Positions 1 through 9,424 of a DNA stretch of 64,000 nt are shown in pieces. The notes beneath the pieces are model-generated. The model was not told where the DNA came from. It ran no database searches and saw only the letters and a program-made list of their open reading frames with translations. The DNA comes from Paracoccus methylovorus (GTDB taxonomy: Bacteria; Pseudomonadota; Alphaproteobacteria; Rhodobacterales; Rhodobacteraceae), in NCBI RefSeq assembly GCF_016919705.1, contig NZ_CP070368.1, forward strand, positions 496,001 to 560,000. The letters are read 5' to 3'. Position numbers and translations under genes: made by a program. How positions within the stretch are numbered: the first letter of the stretch is position 1; the number at the start of each line of letters is the position of its first letter.

Positions 1-953
1 CGGACATGGCCGCCTATAAGCCGGTCGAGCGCGAGCCGGTACGCGGCAGCTATCGCGGGCATGAGGTGGTCTCGATGCCGCCGCCTTCTTCGGGCGGGGT
101 GCATCTGATCCAGATCCTGAATGCGCTGGAGGGCTATCCGATAGGCGCGCTGGGGCAAAACTCGGGCGAGACCATTCACCTGATGGCCGAGGCGATGAAG
201 CTGGCCTATGCCGACCGTTCGGAATATCTGGGCGACCCGGATTTCGTCGATGTCCCTGTCGCGGCGCTGACCAGCAAGGACTATGCCATCGAGATGCGCC
301 GCAAGATCAGCGCCGATTTCGCCACCCCCTCGGTCATGATCCGGCCGGCGGATCTGGCGCCTTACGAATCCGACCAGACCACGCATTTTTCGGTGGTGGA
401 CAAGGATGGCAACGCGGTTTCGAACACCTATACGATCAACCTGAATTACGGTTCGGGATTGGTGGCCGAGGGCACCGGCGTCCTGATGAACAATGAGATG
501 GACGACTTTTCGGCCAAGCCGGGCGTGCCTAACGCTTTTGGCCTGGTCGGCGGGGATGCCAATGCGGTGGAGGCGGGCAAGCGGCCGCTGTCATCGATGA
601 CGCCCACGATGGTGCTGAAGGATGGCAAGGTCTGGCTGGTCACCGGCTCGCCCGGTGGGGCGCGGATCATCACCACCGTGCTGCAGGTGATCATGAACAT
701 GGTCGACCATGGCATGAACGTGGCCGAGGCCTCGACTGCCCCGCGCATCCATCATCAATGGCTGCCTGACGAGTTGCGCATGGAAGAGGGGATCAGCCTG
801 GACACCATCCGCATCTTGCAGGCCAAAGGGCATGACGTCACGGTCAAAGAGGCGATGGGTTCGACCCAGTCGATCATGCGCGACCCGCAGACGAGGACGC
901 TTTACGGCGCATCGGACCCGCGCCGGCCCGATGCGGCAACCCTGGGTTACTGA
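1..953 (+). CDS. ggt: Gamma-glutamyltransferase, C-terminal part (cut by left edge)
   Basis: The reading frame is open to the left edge, so only the last part of the gene is present. The enzyme cleaves gamma-glutamyl bonds of glutathione and transfers the glutamyl group; it normally matures by autocleavage in the periplasm. The visible part includes the autocleavage site: the motif DQTTHFSVVD, whose first threonine (codon at 378-380) is expected to become the N-terminal nucleophile of the small subunit. Further family signatures follow: the RPLSSMTPT stretch and the SPGG oxyanion motif near 649-660. The stop at 951-953 overlaps the end of the convergent DUF488 gene by 7 bases. Signal peptide and most of the large subunit lie outside the window. 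Confidence 0.93.
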   Translation, partial: DMAAYKPVEREPVRGSYRGHEVVSMPPPSSGGVHLIQILNALEGYPIGALGQNSGETIHLMAEAMKLAYADRSEYLGDPDFVDVPVAALTSKDYAIEMRRKISADFATPSVMIRPADLAPYESDQTTHFSVVDKDGNAVSNTYTINLNYGSGLVAEGTGVLMNNEMDDFSAKPGVPNAFGLVGGDANAVEAGKRPLSSMTPTMVLKDGKVWLVTGSPGGARIITTVLQVIMNMVDHGMNVAEASTAPRIHHQWLPDELRMEEGISLDTIRILQAKGHDVTVKEAMGSTQSIMRDPQTRTLYGASDPRRPDAATLGY

Positions 954-1294
954 GCCAGATAGTCGCGCAGGGCGACGGCGTTGTTATGCTCGCGGTCCCT
1001 GGCGCTATAAAGCAGCGTGACCGGCCCCTTGCCGATCATCTCGCGCAATTCGCGCAAGGGGCCGGGATTGCTGTCCAGTTCCGCACCGTAGCGGCGGCGG
1101 AACTCGGGCCACTTCTCGGGTTCGTGGTTGTACCAATGCCGCAATTCGTTCGACGGTGCGATCTCTTTGAGCCAAAGATCGGCCCCCAGATCCTCGCGTT
1201 TTATCCCACGGGGCCAGAGGCGGTCCACCAGCACCTTGCGGCCCTCTGAGGGAAGGGGCGGATCATAGGCACGTCGGATAAAGATGTCTGTCAT
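947..1294 (-). CDS. DUF488 family protein (YeaO-like)
   Basis: A 115-residue soluble protein of the DUF488 family. The family signature VLVDRLWPRGI is present near residue 25, and the tail contains LLYSARDREHNNA, also typical. The biochemical role of the family is not established. I chose the ATG at 1294 (protein begins MTDIFIRRAYDPP) because it has a GAGG ribosome site about 7 bases upstream and matches the usual N-terminus; an in-frame ATG at 1345 would add 17 unconserved residues. The gene is convergent with the gamma-glutamyltransferase gene and overlaps its stop. Confidence 0.85.
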   Translation of the reverse strand: MTDIFIRRAYDPPLPSEGRKVLVDRLWPRGIKREDLGADLWLKEIAPSNELRHWYNHEPEKWPEFRRRYGAELDSNPGPLRELREMIGKGPVTLLYSARDREHNNAVALRDYLAQ

Positions 1295-1462
1295 GGCATG
1301 CCTCATTTTACAGGGAAATTCCCAAGCGGGGCGTTGGGTTCCCATGGTGCCGTTTTCTCATGGGGGCAAGGTGACATTGTGCCGCCAGCCGCAGAGCAAG
1401 CAACGCCCCGCCCTGTTTGCGGGGTGCTTTTCTCTGCCCTTGGTGCGGGCTAAAGTCGCGCC

Positions 1463-2053
1463 ATGACGCAGACCCTTATGAACCCCGATACCATCGCCAG
1501 CCTGTTTACCCGCGAGGGGCGCTTTCTTTGCGCGCGCTGGGGGCGGCCGGTGGCGCCGGTCATCTTTGGCCTGGCCGACGAAAGCCTGGCGGTGTTTCGC
1601 GATGCCACGCGGGCGGTGCTGGCTCATGCCCGCCATCCGATCGCCGAAACGGACCCGGAGATGGGTGCGAATCTGATGACCTTCTTTCTGCGCGATTGGC
1701 AGGAGTTGGGGGATCTGCCCGATATTGAGGGTCTGACCGGGCAACCCGATCTCGCGGCGCGGCTGCAGGGCAGCGGTGCCGATCAGTACCGGCTGTTCCG
1801 CTTTGACGCCGATGGGACCATCCGGGCCTGCATCGGTTTCGTGAATATGGGCGGGCGGCTGGCCGATGCCCACCCCGGTCAGTTGGCCGAGACCGTGGCC
1901 GTGCGTGCCATGCTGAGCTTTGCCCGCGATGTCACGCCGACGCGCGAACTGGCGGCGCTGATCCGGGCTGCCTATGATCCGGTGATGCCTGCCGTGGCGA
2001 CCGATCCTGCGCATGCGCTGCGGCTGGCCGCACGTGTGAGCCGGCAGATTTGA
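1463..2053 (+). CDS. Conserved-looking hypothetical protein
   Basis: A 196-residue soluble protein that I do not recognise by function. It has no signal peptide or membrane segment. The coding potential looks real: codon use matches the neighbours, and no other frame is better. The middle contains a stretch reading FRFDADGTIRACIGFVNMGGRLADAHPGQ, split here only for description, with glycines typical of a turn-rich core. It sits alone between the divergent DUF488 gene and ybgC, which starts 71 bases downstream, so it could be cotranscribed with ybgC and the tol genes. No motif supports a catalytic assignment. Confidence 0.7.
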   Translation: MTQTLMNPDTIASLFTREGRFLCARWGRPVAPVIFGLADESLAVFRDATRAVLAHARHPIAETDPEMGANLMTFFLRDWQELGDLPDIEGLTGQPDLAARLQGSGADQYRLFRFDADGTIRACIGFVNMGGRLADAHPGQLAETVAVRAMLSFARDVTPTRELAALIRAAYDPVMPAVATDPAHALRLAARVSRQI

Positions 2054-2124
2054 CGGTTTCTGCACTTTCGTCCTGTAAGTCGGGGGCAGGGGGACCCGCC
2101 CTTTTCCAAGCTTTTTGAGGCATC

Positions 2125-2529
2125 ATGCACCGTTTCCCGATCCGCATCTATTATGAGGATACCGATCTGGCGGGGATCGTCTATTACGCGAACTACCTGA
2201 AGTTCATCGAGCGCGCGCGGTCGGAATGGCTGCGCGAACTGGGCGTGGATCAGTCGGCCTTGCAGCGCGAGGGGCTGGTCTTTGCCGTGCGTCGGGTCGA
2301 AGCTGACTACCTGTCGCCCGCCCGTTTCGATGATCTGCTGGATGTCCAATCCCGCCTGCATGGGTTGAGCCCGGCACGGATCGTGCTGGACCAGGCGATT
2401 GCGCGCGACGGTCAATTGCTGTTTCAGGCCCGCGTCACGCTGGCCTGCGTGGGCGGTGCCGGGCGTCCCGCACGCATTCCGGCGCGGGTGGCGTCGCTGC
2501 TGCGGGATGCCGATCTCGCGGGTATTTGA
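2125..2529 (+). CDS. ybgC: Tol-Pal-associated acyl-CoA thioesterase YbgC
   Basis: A 134-residue single hotdog-fold thioesterase. The family motif YYEDTDLAGIVYYANYLKF lies at residues 8-26, including the aspartate (D13 in DTD) expected to act in catalysis. YbgC homologues hydrolyse acyl-CoA thioesters and are nearly always encoded just ahead of tolQ, as here; the link to phospholipid or envelope metabolism is known only in outline. The start ATG follows a GAGG site. The intergenic space to tolQ is 101 bases and holds a perfect 9-base inverted repeat. Confidence 0.93.
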   Translation: MHRFPIRIYYEDTDLAGIVYYANYLKFIERARSEWLRELGVDQSALQREGLVFAVRRVEADYLSPARFDDLLDVQSRLHGLSPARIVLDQAIARDGQLLFQARVTLACVGGAGRPARIPARVASLLRDADLAGI

Positions 2530-2568
2530 CGCAGAATTGACGCGCGCCGGGCTTGTTCCCGTGGACGG

Positions 2569-2593
2569 TTCTGCTAACTGGCCTTTAGCAGAA
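2569..2593. repeat. Perfect 9-bp inverted repeat upstream of tolQ
   Basis: TTCTGCTAA at 2569-2577 is followed by a 7-base spacer and its exact reverse complement TTAGCAGAA at 2585-2593, ending 37 bases before the tolQ start. There is no T-run, so it does not look like an intrinsic terminator. It could be an operator for a dimeric regulator or an RNA hairpin in the ybgC-tolQ transcript. Function is unknown. Confidence 0.6.
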
Positions 2594-2630
2594 GCCGCAT
2601 GTCAGCGGCCCAAAGGACAGGCCGAATTCC

Positions 2631-3326
2631 ATGGAACAACTCGCCGGAGCCGGGCAGCCGGTCGATTTTTCACTTATCGCGCTTTTTGCGCGCGCCTCGC
2701 TGACCGTCCAGATCGTCATGGTGATCCTGATCCTGGCCTCGTTCTGGGCCTGGGCGATCATCATTCAGAAATTCATCGCCTACAACGCCGCTCGGCGTGA
2801 GGCGGACCGGTTCGACCGTGCCTTTTGGTCGGGCCAGCCGCTGGACGATCTTTATGATCGCATCGGCGAAACGCCTACGGGGCCGGCCGAACGTATCTTT
2901 TCCTCGGGCATGGCAGAGTGGCGGCGCAGTCACCGCGACGACGGCAACCTGATCGCCGGCGTCACCGCGCGGATCGACCGTGCGATGAACGTCACCATCA
3001 ATCGCGAAAACGACCGGCTGACACGCGGCCTGCCTTTCCTGGCCACGGTGGGTTCGACCGCGCCGTTTATCGGGCTGTTCGGCACCGTCTGGGGGATCAA
3101 GACCGCCTTCGAAGAGATTGCGATTTCGCAGAATACCTCGCTTGCCGTCGTTGCGCCCGGGATTGCCGAGGCGCTGGTGGCCACCGCACTGGGTCTGCTG
3201 GCGGCCATTCCGGCGGTGATCTTTTACAACAAGCTCAGCGCCGATGCCGACCGTCTGACCAGCGGATACGAGACCTTTGCCGATGAGTTCTCGACCATCC
3301 TCTCGCGCCAGTTGGACGACGAATAA
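2631..3326 (+). CDS. tolQ: Tol-Pal system proton channel subunit TolQ
   Basis: A 231-residue inner-membrane protein of the TolQ/ExbB/MotA family. A first transmembrane helix is visible around residues 20-42 (VQIVMVILILASFWAWAIII), and the two others lie in the conserved block around residues 135-205, which contains TVGSTAPFIGLFGTVWGI and IAEALVATALGLLAAIPAV. TolQ with TolR forms a proton channel that energises TolA during outer-membrane constriction at division. Its stop overlaps the tolR start (TAATG, 3324-3328), so translation is likely coupled. Confidence 0.97.
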   Translation: MEQLAGAGQPVDFSLIALFARASLTVQIVMVILILASFWAWAIIIQKFIAYNAARREADRFDRAFWSGQPLDDLYDRIGETPTGPAERIFSSGMAEWRRSHRDDGNLIAGVTARIDRAMNVTINRENDRLTRGLPFLATVGSTAPFIGLFGTVWGIKTAFEEIAISQNTSLAVVAPGIAEALVATALGLLAAIPAVIFYNKLSADADRLTSGYETFADEFSTILSRQLDDE

Positions 3327-3790
3327 TGGGTGCCGGGGTCGTCAAGCGCGCGCGCAACGGCAGGGGCCGCGCCCGCAGCCAGCCGATGGCCGAGATCAAC
3401 GTCACGCCCTTTGTGGACGTGATGCTGGTGCTGCTGATCATCTTTATGGTGGCGGCGCCGCTGTTGACCGTGGGCGTGCCGCTGGAACTGCCCAAGACCG
3501 CCGCTCAGGCCGTGCCCGCCGAGCCCGAAGAACCGCTGAGCATCTCGGTCACACCCGAGGGCCCGATCCTGGTCATGACCAGCGAAGTGCCCCAGGATGA
3601 ACTGGTCACCCGCCTGCGCGCGGTGGCCGCTGAACGGCAAAGCGACAAGATCTATCTGCGTGCCGATGGCTCGATCCCCTATGCCCGGATCATGGAGGTC
3701 ATGGGCGCGCTGAACGCGGCCGGTTTCAACAATATCGTCCTGGTAACCGAGGCCGGCGGGCCGCGGATGGACGCAGGCGTGGAAGGCTGA
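3326..3790 (+). CDS. tolR: Tol-Pal system protein TolR
   Basis: A 154-residue ExbD/TolR family protein. A basic cytoplasmic N-terminus is followed by the signature MAEINVTPFVDVMLVLLII at residues 26-44, in which the membrane aspartate (D36 in FVDVML) is the expected proton-carrying residue. A periplasmic domain follows. It works with TolQ as the motor of the Tol-Pal machine. The start codon overlaps the tolQ stop; tolA begins 4 bases after the tolR stop. Confidence 0.96.
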   Translation: MGAGVVKRARNGRGRARSQPMAEINVTPFVDVMLVLLIIFMVAAPLLTVGVPLELPKTAAQAVPAEPEEPLSISVTPEGPILVMTSEVPQDELVTRLRAVAAERQSDKIYLRADGSIPYARIMEVMGALNAAGFNNIVLVTEAGGPRMDAGVEG

Positions 3791-3794
3791 TCCC

Positions 3795-5324
3795 ATGGAT
3801 CGGGCGGAGCGCATCGGCTTTTGGGTTTCGGGGGTCGCCCACGCAGGGCTGCTGGGCGCGGCGCTGGTCGGCGGCGCGCTGTTTCGGCCGCAACCGCTGG
3901 AGGCCGTGCGCATGGCCGAGGTCGCGACCATGTCCGAGGCTGAATTCCAGTCGCTTGCCGCCGCCGCTGCGGGCCGTGGGCCCGTCTCCGATGCCGCTGC
4001 GACCACGCCGGCCCAGCCGCGCCCGCCTGCCGACGAGAATCGCTTGGGAGAGGTCGAGGCCGTCAGCCCGCCCGCCCCCGATGCACAGGCCGCCGAACTG
4101 ACCACGCCCTCGGCCCGGCCCGAAGCGCGACCCGATCTGTCGGATTTCCAGACGCCCAGCCGGCCGGTCGCTGTCGTGACCGATGCGCCGCGTCCCGAAG
4201 AGCCAGAAAATACGATTGAACTGGCGGCGCTGCCGCAAAGCAATGACCGGCCCGATCCGGCGCGCAACCCTGCGCAGTCGCAATCGCCCGCGCCGATCCC
4301 ACAACGTTCGGCGCAAGCTCCGGCTGAATCGGCGCGCCCGCGCGGTCGCCCGGAAGGGTTGGCCGAGGCCGTGCAGGCCCGTCGTCAGGCGGCCGAAGCG
4401 GCGCGTCAGCGTGACGAGTTGCTGGCCCGGCAAGAAGCCGAGGCTGCGGCCGAGCGTGCTGCCGCCGCGAATGCCGAAGAGGCCGCCGCCCGCCGTGCCG
4501 CCGAGGAACGCGACCAGGAAGAGCGCCGCGAGGCCGAACGCCGCCGTGCCGAAGCAGAAGCGGCCCGCCAGAGCAGCGATGCCGAAGAGCGCGCGCGCCG
4601 TCAGGCCGCGGCAGAAGCGGCCGATAAGGCTGCCGCCGACCAAGCCGCCGCCGAGAAACGCGCCGCTGAACGCAAAGCCGAGGCTGACCGTCGCGCCGCT
4701 GCCGAAAAAGCCGCCGCCGAAAAAGCGGCTGCGGAAAAGGCTGCGGCAGAAAAGGCTGAAGCCGAGAAAAAGGCCGCCGAGGCGAAAGCCCGCAAGGAGG
4801 CCGAGGAAAAAGCCGCCGCCGAGAAAGCTGCCGCCGAAAAGCAGGCAGCCGAGAAAGCCGCCGCCGAAGCCAAGGCCAAGGAACAGGCCGAGGCCGAGCG
4901 CAAGGCTGCCGAGGCCGCCAAGCAGGCCGCGCTGAAAGAGGCGATGGAGGATCAGGGCTCGGGCGGCTCGGGTGGCGGTGGGGCTGCGGCCAGCGGACCT
5001 CCGTTGAGCCAGGGCGAAAAGGACGGCTTCCGCGTTGCGGTCGAGCAATGCTGGAACCGGGGCTCGCTTTCGACGGAGGCGTCGCGGACCACGGTTTCGG
5101 TGCGCTTCTCGATGGCGCCGGACGGCACGGTGGAAAAAAGCTCGTTGCGCATGATCGGCCATGAAGGCGGCTCGGACGCGGCGGCGAAACAGGCATATGA
5201 GGCCGCGCGTCGCGCGATCCTGATGTGCGAGCGGGGCGGCTATGACTTGCCGGCCGAGAAATACAACCGCTGGAAAGACGTTATCATCGACTTCAACGCC
5301 AGCGGCGGGGCGCGGGTAAAGTGA
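3795..5324 (+). CDS. tolA: Cell envelope integrity protein TolA
   Basis: A 509-residue protein with three parts: a short cytoplasmic start and one membrane helix (about residues 10-30, [20 protein letters not shown]); a long Pro/Ala region and then an Ala/Lys/Glu-rich helical rod from about residue 190 to 385 with many AAAEK repeats; and a C-terminal globular domain after a Gly-rich linker (SGGSGGGG). The C-terminal domain contains a VRFSMAPDG motif and two cysteines, as in other alphaproteobacterial TolA/TonB C-terminal domains. TolA spans the periplasm and contacts Pal and TolB. The repetitive rod produces long spurious frames on the opposite strand. Confidence 0.93.
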   Translation: MDRAERIGFWVSGVAHAGLLGAALVGGALFRPQPLEAVRMAEVATMSEAEFQSLAAAAAGRGPVSDAAATTPAQPRPPADENRLGEVEAVSPPAPDAQAAELTTPSARPEARPDLSDFQTPSRPVAVVTDAPRPEEPENTIELAALPQSNDRPDPARNPAQSQSPAPIPQRSAQAPAESARPRGRPEGLAEAVQARRQAAEAARQRDELLARQEAEAAAERAAAANAEEAAARRAAEERDQEERREAERRRAEAEAARQSSDAEERARRQAAAEAADKAAADQAAAEKRAAERKAEADRRAAAEKAAAEKAAAEKAAAEKAEAEKKAAEAKARKEAEEKAAAEKAAAEKQAAEKAAAEAKAKEQAEAERKAAEAAKQAALKEAMEDQGSGGSGGGGAAASGPPLSQGEKDGFRVAVEQCWNRGSLSTEASRTTVSVRFSMAPDGTVEKSSLRMIGHEGGSDAAAKQAYEAARRAILMCERGGYDLPAEKYNRWKDVIIDFNASGGARVK

Positions 5325-5382
5325 CATGGTGTCCTGCCGCGCAACGCTTTATCCTGCAACCAAGACCTCCAGAGGGCGATTC

Positions 5383-6711
5383 ATGTTGCGTAAACTCATT
5401 CTGACCTCCGTCATGGCCCTTGCCGGCTTTGGTCTTGCCGCGCCGGTACTGGCTCAGGACGGCCCATTGCGGATCGAGATCACCGATGGGGTGATCGAGC
5501 CGATGCCTTTTGCCATCGCCCGGTTTCACGACGAGGGCGGTGCTGGCGAATATGTGACACAGGTGCAGGAACTGATCGCTGCCGATCTGACCGGCACGGG
5601 TCTGTTCCGCGAAATCCCGGCCAGCGCCCATATCGCCCGGCCGGAAAGCTTTGATGCGCCGGTCTCTTACGAGGATTGGAAGGCGATCAACGCACAGGCT
5701 CTGATCACCGGCGCGGTTCGGGTCGAGGGCGGCAAGGTCATCGTCAAGTTCCGGCTGTTCGACGTCTTTGCCGGGCAGCCGCTGGGCGACGGAATGCAGT
5801 TCGACGCGGGCACCGGCAATTGGCGCCGCGCCGCGCACAAGGCCGCCGATCAGGTCTATTCGCGGCTGACGGGCGAAGGGCCCTATTTCGACAGCCGTGT
5901 CGTCTTTGTGCAGGAAAACGGCCCCAAGGACGCCCGCCGCAAGCGCATCGGCATCATGGATTACGACGGTGCCAACGTGAAATGGCTAAGCGACGATTCC
6001 ACGCTGGTGTTGAAGCCGCGCTTTTCGCCTGATGGGTCGCGGCTGCTTTATACCAGCTATGCGACCGGCTTCCCGCAAGCCATGATGATGGACGTGAACT
6101 CGCTGGCCACCCGGCAGTTGGGCGCGGCCGAGCAAGGCACGATGAGCTTTTCGCCCCGCTTTTCGCCGGACGGGCGCTGGATCGTCTATTCGCTGGAGAA
6201 AAGCGGCAACTCCGACATCTACCAGATGGATGCTGCGACCGGGGCGCAGCGGGCGCTGACCAACGCGCCCTCGATCGAAACTTCGCCCAGCTATAGCCCG
6301 GACGGCAAGCAGATCGTCTTTGAAAGCGATCGCTCGGGCACGCCACAACTTTACATCATGGGTGCGAACGGCGGTGAGCCGAAGCGGATCAGCTTTGGCG
6401 AGGGGCGCTATGGCACCCCGGTCTGGTCGCCGCGTGGCGATATGATCGCCTTTACCCGGCAGGTGGGCGGCAAGTTCCACATCGGTGTCATGCGCACCGA
6501 TGGTTCGGAAGAGAAAATGCTGACGGAATCGTTCCTTGACGAGGGCCCGAGTTGGGCCCCCAATGGGCGCGTTGTGATGTTCACGCGGGTGACTCCGGGC
6601 GGCGACGGCCAGCCACGCCTGCATTCGGTGGATATCACGGGGCGCAACATGCGTCCGGTCAAGATCAATGGCGCCGCTTCGGATCCCGACTGGGGACCGC
6701 TGCTGCCCTGA
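5383..6711 (+). CDS. tolB: Tol-Pal system beta-propeller protein TolB
   Basis: A 442-residue periplasmic protein. A clear Sec signal peptide covers about residues 1-22 and ends in PVLAQDG. An N-terminal domain is followed by a beta-propeller with repeated SPDG/SPRG turns (for example [45 protein letters not shown]). TolB binds Pal and communicates with TolA. I chose the ATG at 5383 because an AGAGGG ribosome site lies about 6 bases upstream and the signal peptide begins there; an in-frame ATG at 5326 would add 19 residues before the signal sequence. Confidence 0.95.
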   Translation: MLRKLILTSVMALAGFGLAAPVLAQDGPLRIEITDGVIEPMPFAIARFHDEGGAGEYVTQVQELIAADLTGTGLFREIPASAHIARPESFDAPVSYEDWKAINAQALITGAVRVEGGKVIVKFRLFDVFAGQPLGDGMQFDAGTGNWRRAAHKAADQVYSRLTGEGPYFDSRVVFVQENGPKDARRKRIGIMDYDGANVKWLSDDSTLVLKPRFSPDGSRLLYTSYATGFPQAMMMDVNSLATRQLGAAEQGTMSFSPRFSPDGRWIVYSLEKSGNSDIYQMDAATGAQRALTNAPSIETSPSYSPDGKQIVFESDRSGTPQLYIMGANGGEPKRISFGEGRYGTPVWSPRGDMIAFTRQVGGKFHIGVMRTDGSEEKMLTESFLDEGPSWAPNGRVVMFTRVTPGGDGQPRLHSVDITGRNMRPVKINGAASDPDWGPLLP

Positions 6712-6721
6712 AGCGCGTGAG

Positions 6722-7243
6722 ATGGACAGGATTATGAAAACTTTCATGAAAATTGCCGCAATCGGCGCCGTTCTCGCGCTGGCGGCCTGTGCCCGGCCGG
6801 CGCAGGACATGCGGATTCAGGACCCCTATGCCGGGGCGGGCGGTCCCGGTGGGGTTGGCGTAAATGCGCTGCCCGGCACGGCCGAATATTTCAAGGCCGC
6901 CGTCGGCGACACCGTTCTTTTCCCGCTGGACCAGTCCACGCTGACGCCCGAGGCCCGGATGATCCTTGCCAATCAGGCCGGATGGCTGAACCAGAATCAG
7001 GGCTTCGCTGCCGTGATCGAGGGCCATGCGGATGAACAGGGCACCCGTGAATACAACCTCGCGCTGGGCGCGCGTCGGGCGAACTCGGTTCAGGAATACA
7101 TGATCTCGCAAGGTATCGCGCCGGGCCGGTTGCGCACCGTCAGCTATGGCAAGGAACGCCCGCTGGCCATTTGCTCGACCGAGGAATGCTTTACCAAGAA
7201 CCGCCGGGCCGTGACGGTGGTCAGTCCCGGGGCGGGCATGTGA
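6722..7243 (+). CDS. pal: Peptidoglycan-associated lipoprotein Pal
   Basis: A 173-residue outer-membrane lipoprotein. The signal peptide ends in a lipobox ALAAC (cysteine near residue 23), followed by an OmpA-type peptidoglycan-binding domain with the motifs IEGHADEQGTREYNLALGARRA and a final NRRAVTVV. It anchors the outer membrane to the cell wall and is the partner of TolA and TolB. An alternative ATG at 6734 would shorten the signal peptide by four residues; both keep the lipobox. The stop codon shares its last base with the start of the next gene. Confidence 0.95.
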   Translation: MDRIMKTFMKIAAIGAVLALAACARPAQDMRIQDPYAGAGGPGGVGVNALPGTAEYFKAAVGDTVLFPLDQSTLTPEARMILANQAGWLNQNQGFAAVIEGHADEQGTREYNLALGARRANSVQEYMISQGIAPGRLRTVSYGKERPLAICSTEECFTKNRRAVTVVSPGAGM

Positions 7244-8151
7244 TGCGCCGGCTGCTTCTAGCGGCGGGGTTCGTGCTGGCTGCGCTGCCGGTTGCGGCGC
7301 AGGATGCGCAGAGTCTGGCCGATATTCGAACCGAGCTGAACCAGCTTTCGGCCGATCTGCAATCGCTGCGGGCGCAACTGGTCGCCTCGGGTCCTGCCGG
7401 GTTCGCGGCGGCGGGCGGCGACAGTGCCATCGACCGCATGAACGCGATGGAGGCGCGGCTGGCGCAACTGACCGGCCAGACCGAGCAGTTGCAAAACCGC
7501 ATCGACCGGATCGTCAGGGACGGCACCACCCGCATCGGCGATATCGAGTTCCGCCTGTGCGAGATGGAGGAGGGCTGCGATCTGGGCAGCCTGACCACTC
7601 CGACCCTGGGTGAGCAGGGGGGGGCGAACGCCCTACCGTCCTCGAACCAACAGGGCGCCCTTCGGCAACCCGTGACCACCCCTTCTGCCGGGGCAGCCGT
7701 GACCGCGGCGGAAAAGGCTGATTTCGACCGGGCCCAGGAGGTGCTCGGTCAAGGTGACTTTCGTCTTGCTGCAGAGCTCTTTGCGGCCATTGCCGAAACC
7801 CATGCTGGTGGCCCACTGACCGCCCAGGCGCTGTTCCTGCGCGGCGCGGCGCTGGATTCCGCAGGCGATCTTGACGGCGCGGGCATCGCCTGGCTGGAAA
7901 GCTTTGCGGCCAATCCGGATGGGCCGCAGGCGGCGGACGCGCTTTTGGGCCTGTCGCGGGCTATGTCCGCCAAGGCTGGGCCGCAGGAAGCGTGCTTCTA
8001 TCTTCAGGAAATCATCACCCGCTTTCCCAACGCGCCGCAGGCCGCCGAGGCAGAGCGGCGCATAGCCGATACCGGCTGCGATGCGCCCGTCCAAGGATCG
8101 GCCGAGGATATGGATCCTGAGGCCGCGGCGGATCTGGCGGATGACGGCTGA
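7243..8151 (+). CDS. cpoB: Cell division coordinator CpoB (YbgF) homologue
   Basis: A 302-residue periplasmic protein. A signal peptide at residues 1-20 ends in LPVAAQDAQ. A predicted coiled coil follows (about residues 22-95, with regular leucines in LADIRTELNQLSADLQSLRAQL), then a linker, then a C-terminal TPR domain (about 160-285). In gamma-proteobacteria CpoB links Tol-Pal to cell wall synthesis at the septum; the same role is inferred from synteny here. The ATG at 7243 overlaps the pal stop. The 3' end overlaps the tilS start by 11 bases. Confidence 0.88.
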   Translation: MRRLLLAAGFVLAALPVAAQDAQSLADIRTELNQLSADLQSLRAQLVASGPAGFAAAGGDSAIDRMNAMEARLAQLTGQTEQLQNRIDRIVRDGTTRIGDIEFRLCEMEEGCDLGSLTTPTLGEQGGANALPSSNQQGALRQPVTTPSAGAAVTAAEKADFDRAQEVLGQGDFRLAAELFAAIAETHAGGPLTAQALFLRGAALDSAGDLDGAGIAWLESFAANPDGPQAADALLGLSRAMSAKAGPQEACFYLQEIITRFPNAPQAAEAERRIADTGCDAPVQGSAEDMDPEAAADLADDG

Positions 8152-9370
8152 CCCGGTCGAGGCGCGGGTTCATGCCGCGCTGGATGACTTGGCCGGCGCC
8201 TGTCCCACGCTTGGCATTGCCCTGTCGGGGGGCGGCGATTCCACCGCATTGATGCATCTCGCCCATGGCTGGGGCCGCGCACGCCTGTCGGCGGCGACGG
8301 TCGATCACGGTTTGCGCCCCGGTTCGACCCAAGAGGCGCGGGAGGCCGGGCTTGCCGCCGCCGCCTTGGGCATCCCCCATGAAATCCTGCAATGGACCCG
8401 CCGCGGCGACGGCAATCTGATGGCTGCCGCCCGCGAGGCCCGGTTGCAACTGCTGGCAGACTGGGCGCGGCGGAATGGCCTGTCCGCCGTGCTTTTGGGC
8501 CACACGCTGGACGATCAGGCCGAGACCTTGCTTATGCGCCTGAACCGGGGGGCCGGTGTGGATGGCCTGTCGGCCATGGCACCCGTGCGCGAGGCTTTCG
8601 GCATCACCTGGCTGCGCCCCCTGCTGGGGGTCGGACGCGCCGATCTGCGGCAATGGCTGATGGCGCGCGAACTGACTTGGGCAGACGACCCCTCGAACGA
8701 GAACCCGGATTATGAGCGTGTGCGGATGCGCAAGGCCATCGCCGTGCTGGGCTTGCCGATGCCGCAATTGGCGCAATCGGCGGAAAACCTTGCCATGGCA
8801 CGGGATGCACTGTGCGACTTTGCGGCAAAGGTAGCCGAGGGCGCCCAATCCCGCGCTGGATCGCTGGCGCTGCCGCTGGATGCCTTTCGCACGGCGCCCT
8901 TGGAGATTCGGCGGCGACTTCTTGTGGCGGGGCTTCGCTTTGTCGGCGGCGGCGATTATCCGCCTCGGCGCGGCCCGGTGCTGCATGCGCTGGCTGAACT
9001 GGAAGGGGATGCCCGGCTGACGCTGGACGGGGTGATCGTCGAGCCCCGCGACGGATTTCTGTGGCTGATCCGTGAACCCGCCGCCGCCCTGCGCAGCCCC
9101 GCAGGCGAGGGGGGGGCCATGATCTGGGACCGGCGCTGGAAAGTTCACGGTTTGCAGCCCGGCCAGCAGGTACGCGCTGTTGGCCATGAGCCGTTGCCCG
9201 GGTTGGACTGGCGCGCCGCGGGGCTGATGCGGGACGAGGCGGCGGCAAGCCCCGGTATTTGGGCGCGCGGGAAATTGATTGCCGCGCCGACCCTGCATCC
9301 CACCCCGGATTACGGCGCAAAGCCGCTGCGCGGGCTCAAGGAATTCCGCGCTTTGCTCTATACGCATTGA
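8141..9370 (+). CDS. tilS: tRNA(Ile)-lysidine synthase TilS
   Basis: A 409-residue enzyme that attaches lysine to C34 of the CAU-anticodon tRNA-Ile, changing its identity. The ATP-pyrophosphatase P-loop SGGGDS is at residues 29-34, followed by the family motifs VDHGLRPGS and LLGHTLDDQAETLLMRL. The C-terminal half is less conserved. The start at 8141 lies inside the cpoB end; an upstream ATG at 8081 would overlap cpoB by 71 bases and add 20 atypical residues. The tilS-ftsH pair after the tol genes is common in alphaproteobacteria. Confidence 0.93.
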   Translation: MTADPVEARVHAALDDLAGACPTLGIALSGGGDSTALMHLAHGWGRARLSAATVDHGLRPGSTQEAREAGLAAAALGIPHEILQWTRRGDGNLMAAAREARLQLLADWARRNGLSAVLLGHTLDDQAETLLMRLNRGAGVDGLSAMAPVREAFGITWLRPLLGVGRADLRQWLMARELTWADDPSNENPDYERVRMRKAIAVLGLPMPQLAQSAENLAMARDALCDFAAKVAEGAQSRAGSLALPLDAFRTAPLEIRRRLLVAGLRFVGGGDYPPRRGPVLHALAELEGDARLTLDGVIVEPRDGFLWLIREPAAALRSPAGEGGAMIWDRRWKVHGLQPGQQVRAVGHEPLPGLDWRAAGLMRDEAAASPGIWARGKLIAAPTLHPTPDYGAKPLRGLKEFRALLYTH

Positions 9371-9424
9371 ACCTGCCGCCGGAATCCCTATTTTCAAGCT
9401 GAAGCCAGTTTACCCGCGGAGGAC

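Noticed and set aside
1403..1430. A CCCCG/CGGGG hairpin followed by TTTT upstream of the gene at 1463
   Set aside because: The stem is only 5 bp with a mismatched extension, and no plus-strand gene ends nearby, so I do not list it as a terminator.
3726..5327. A 533-codon minus-strand frame opposite tolA, with Gly/Phe/Leu repeats
   Set aside because: The repeats are the reverse complement of the TolA Ala/Lys/Glu rod; no independent signal is present.
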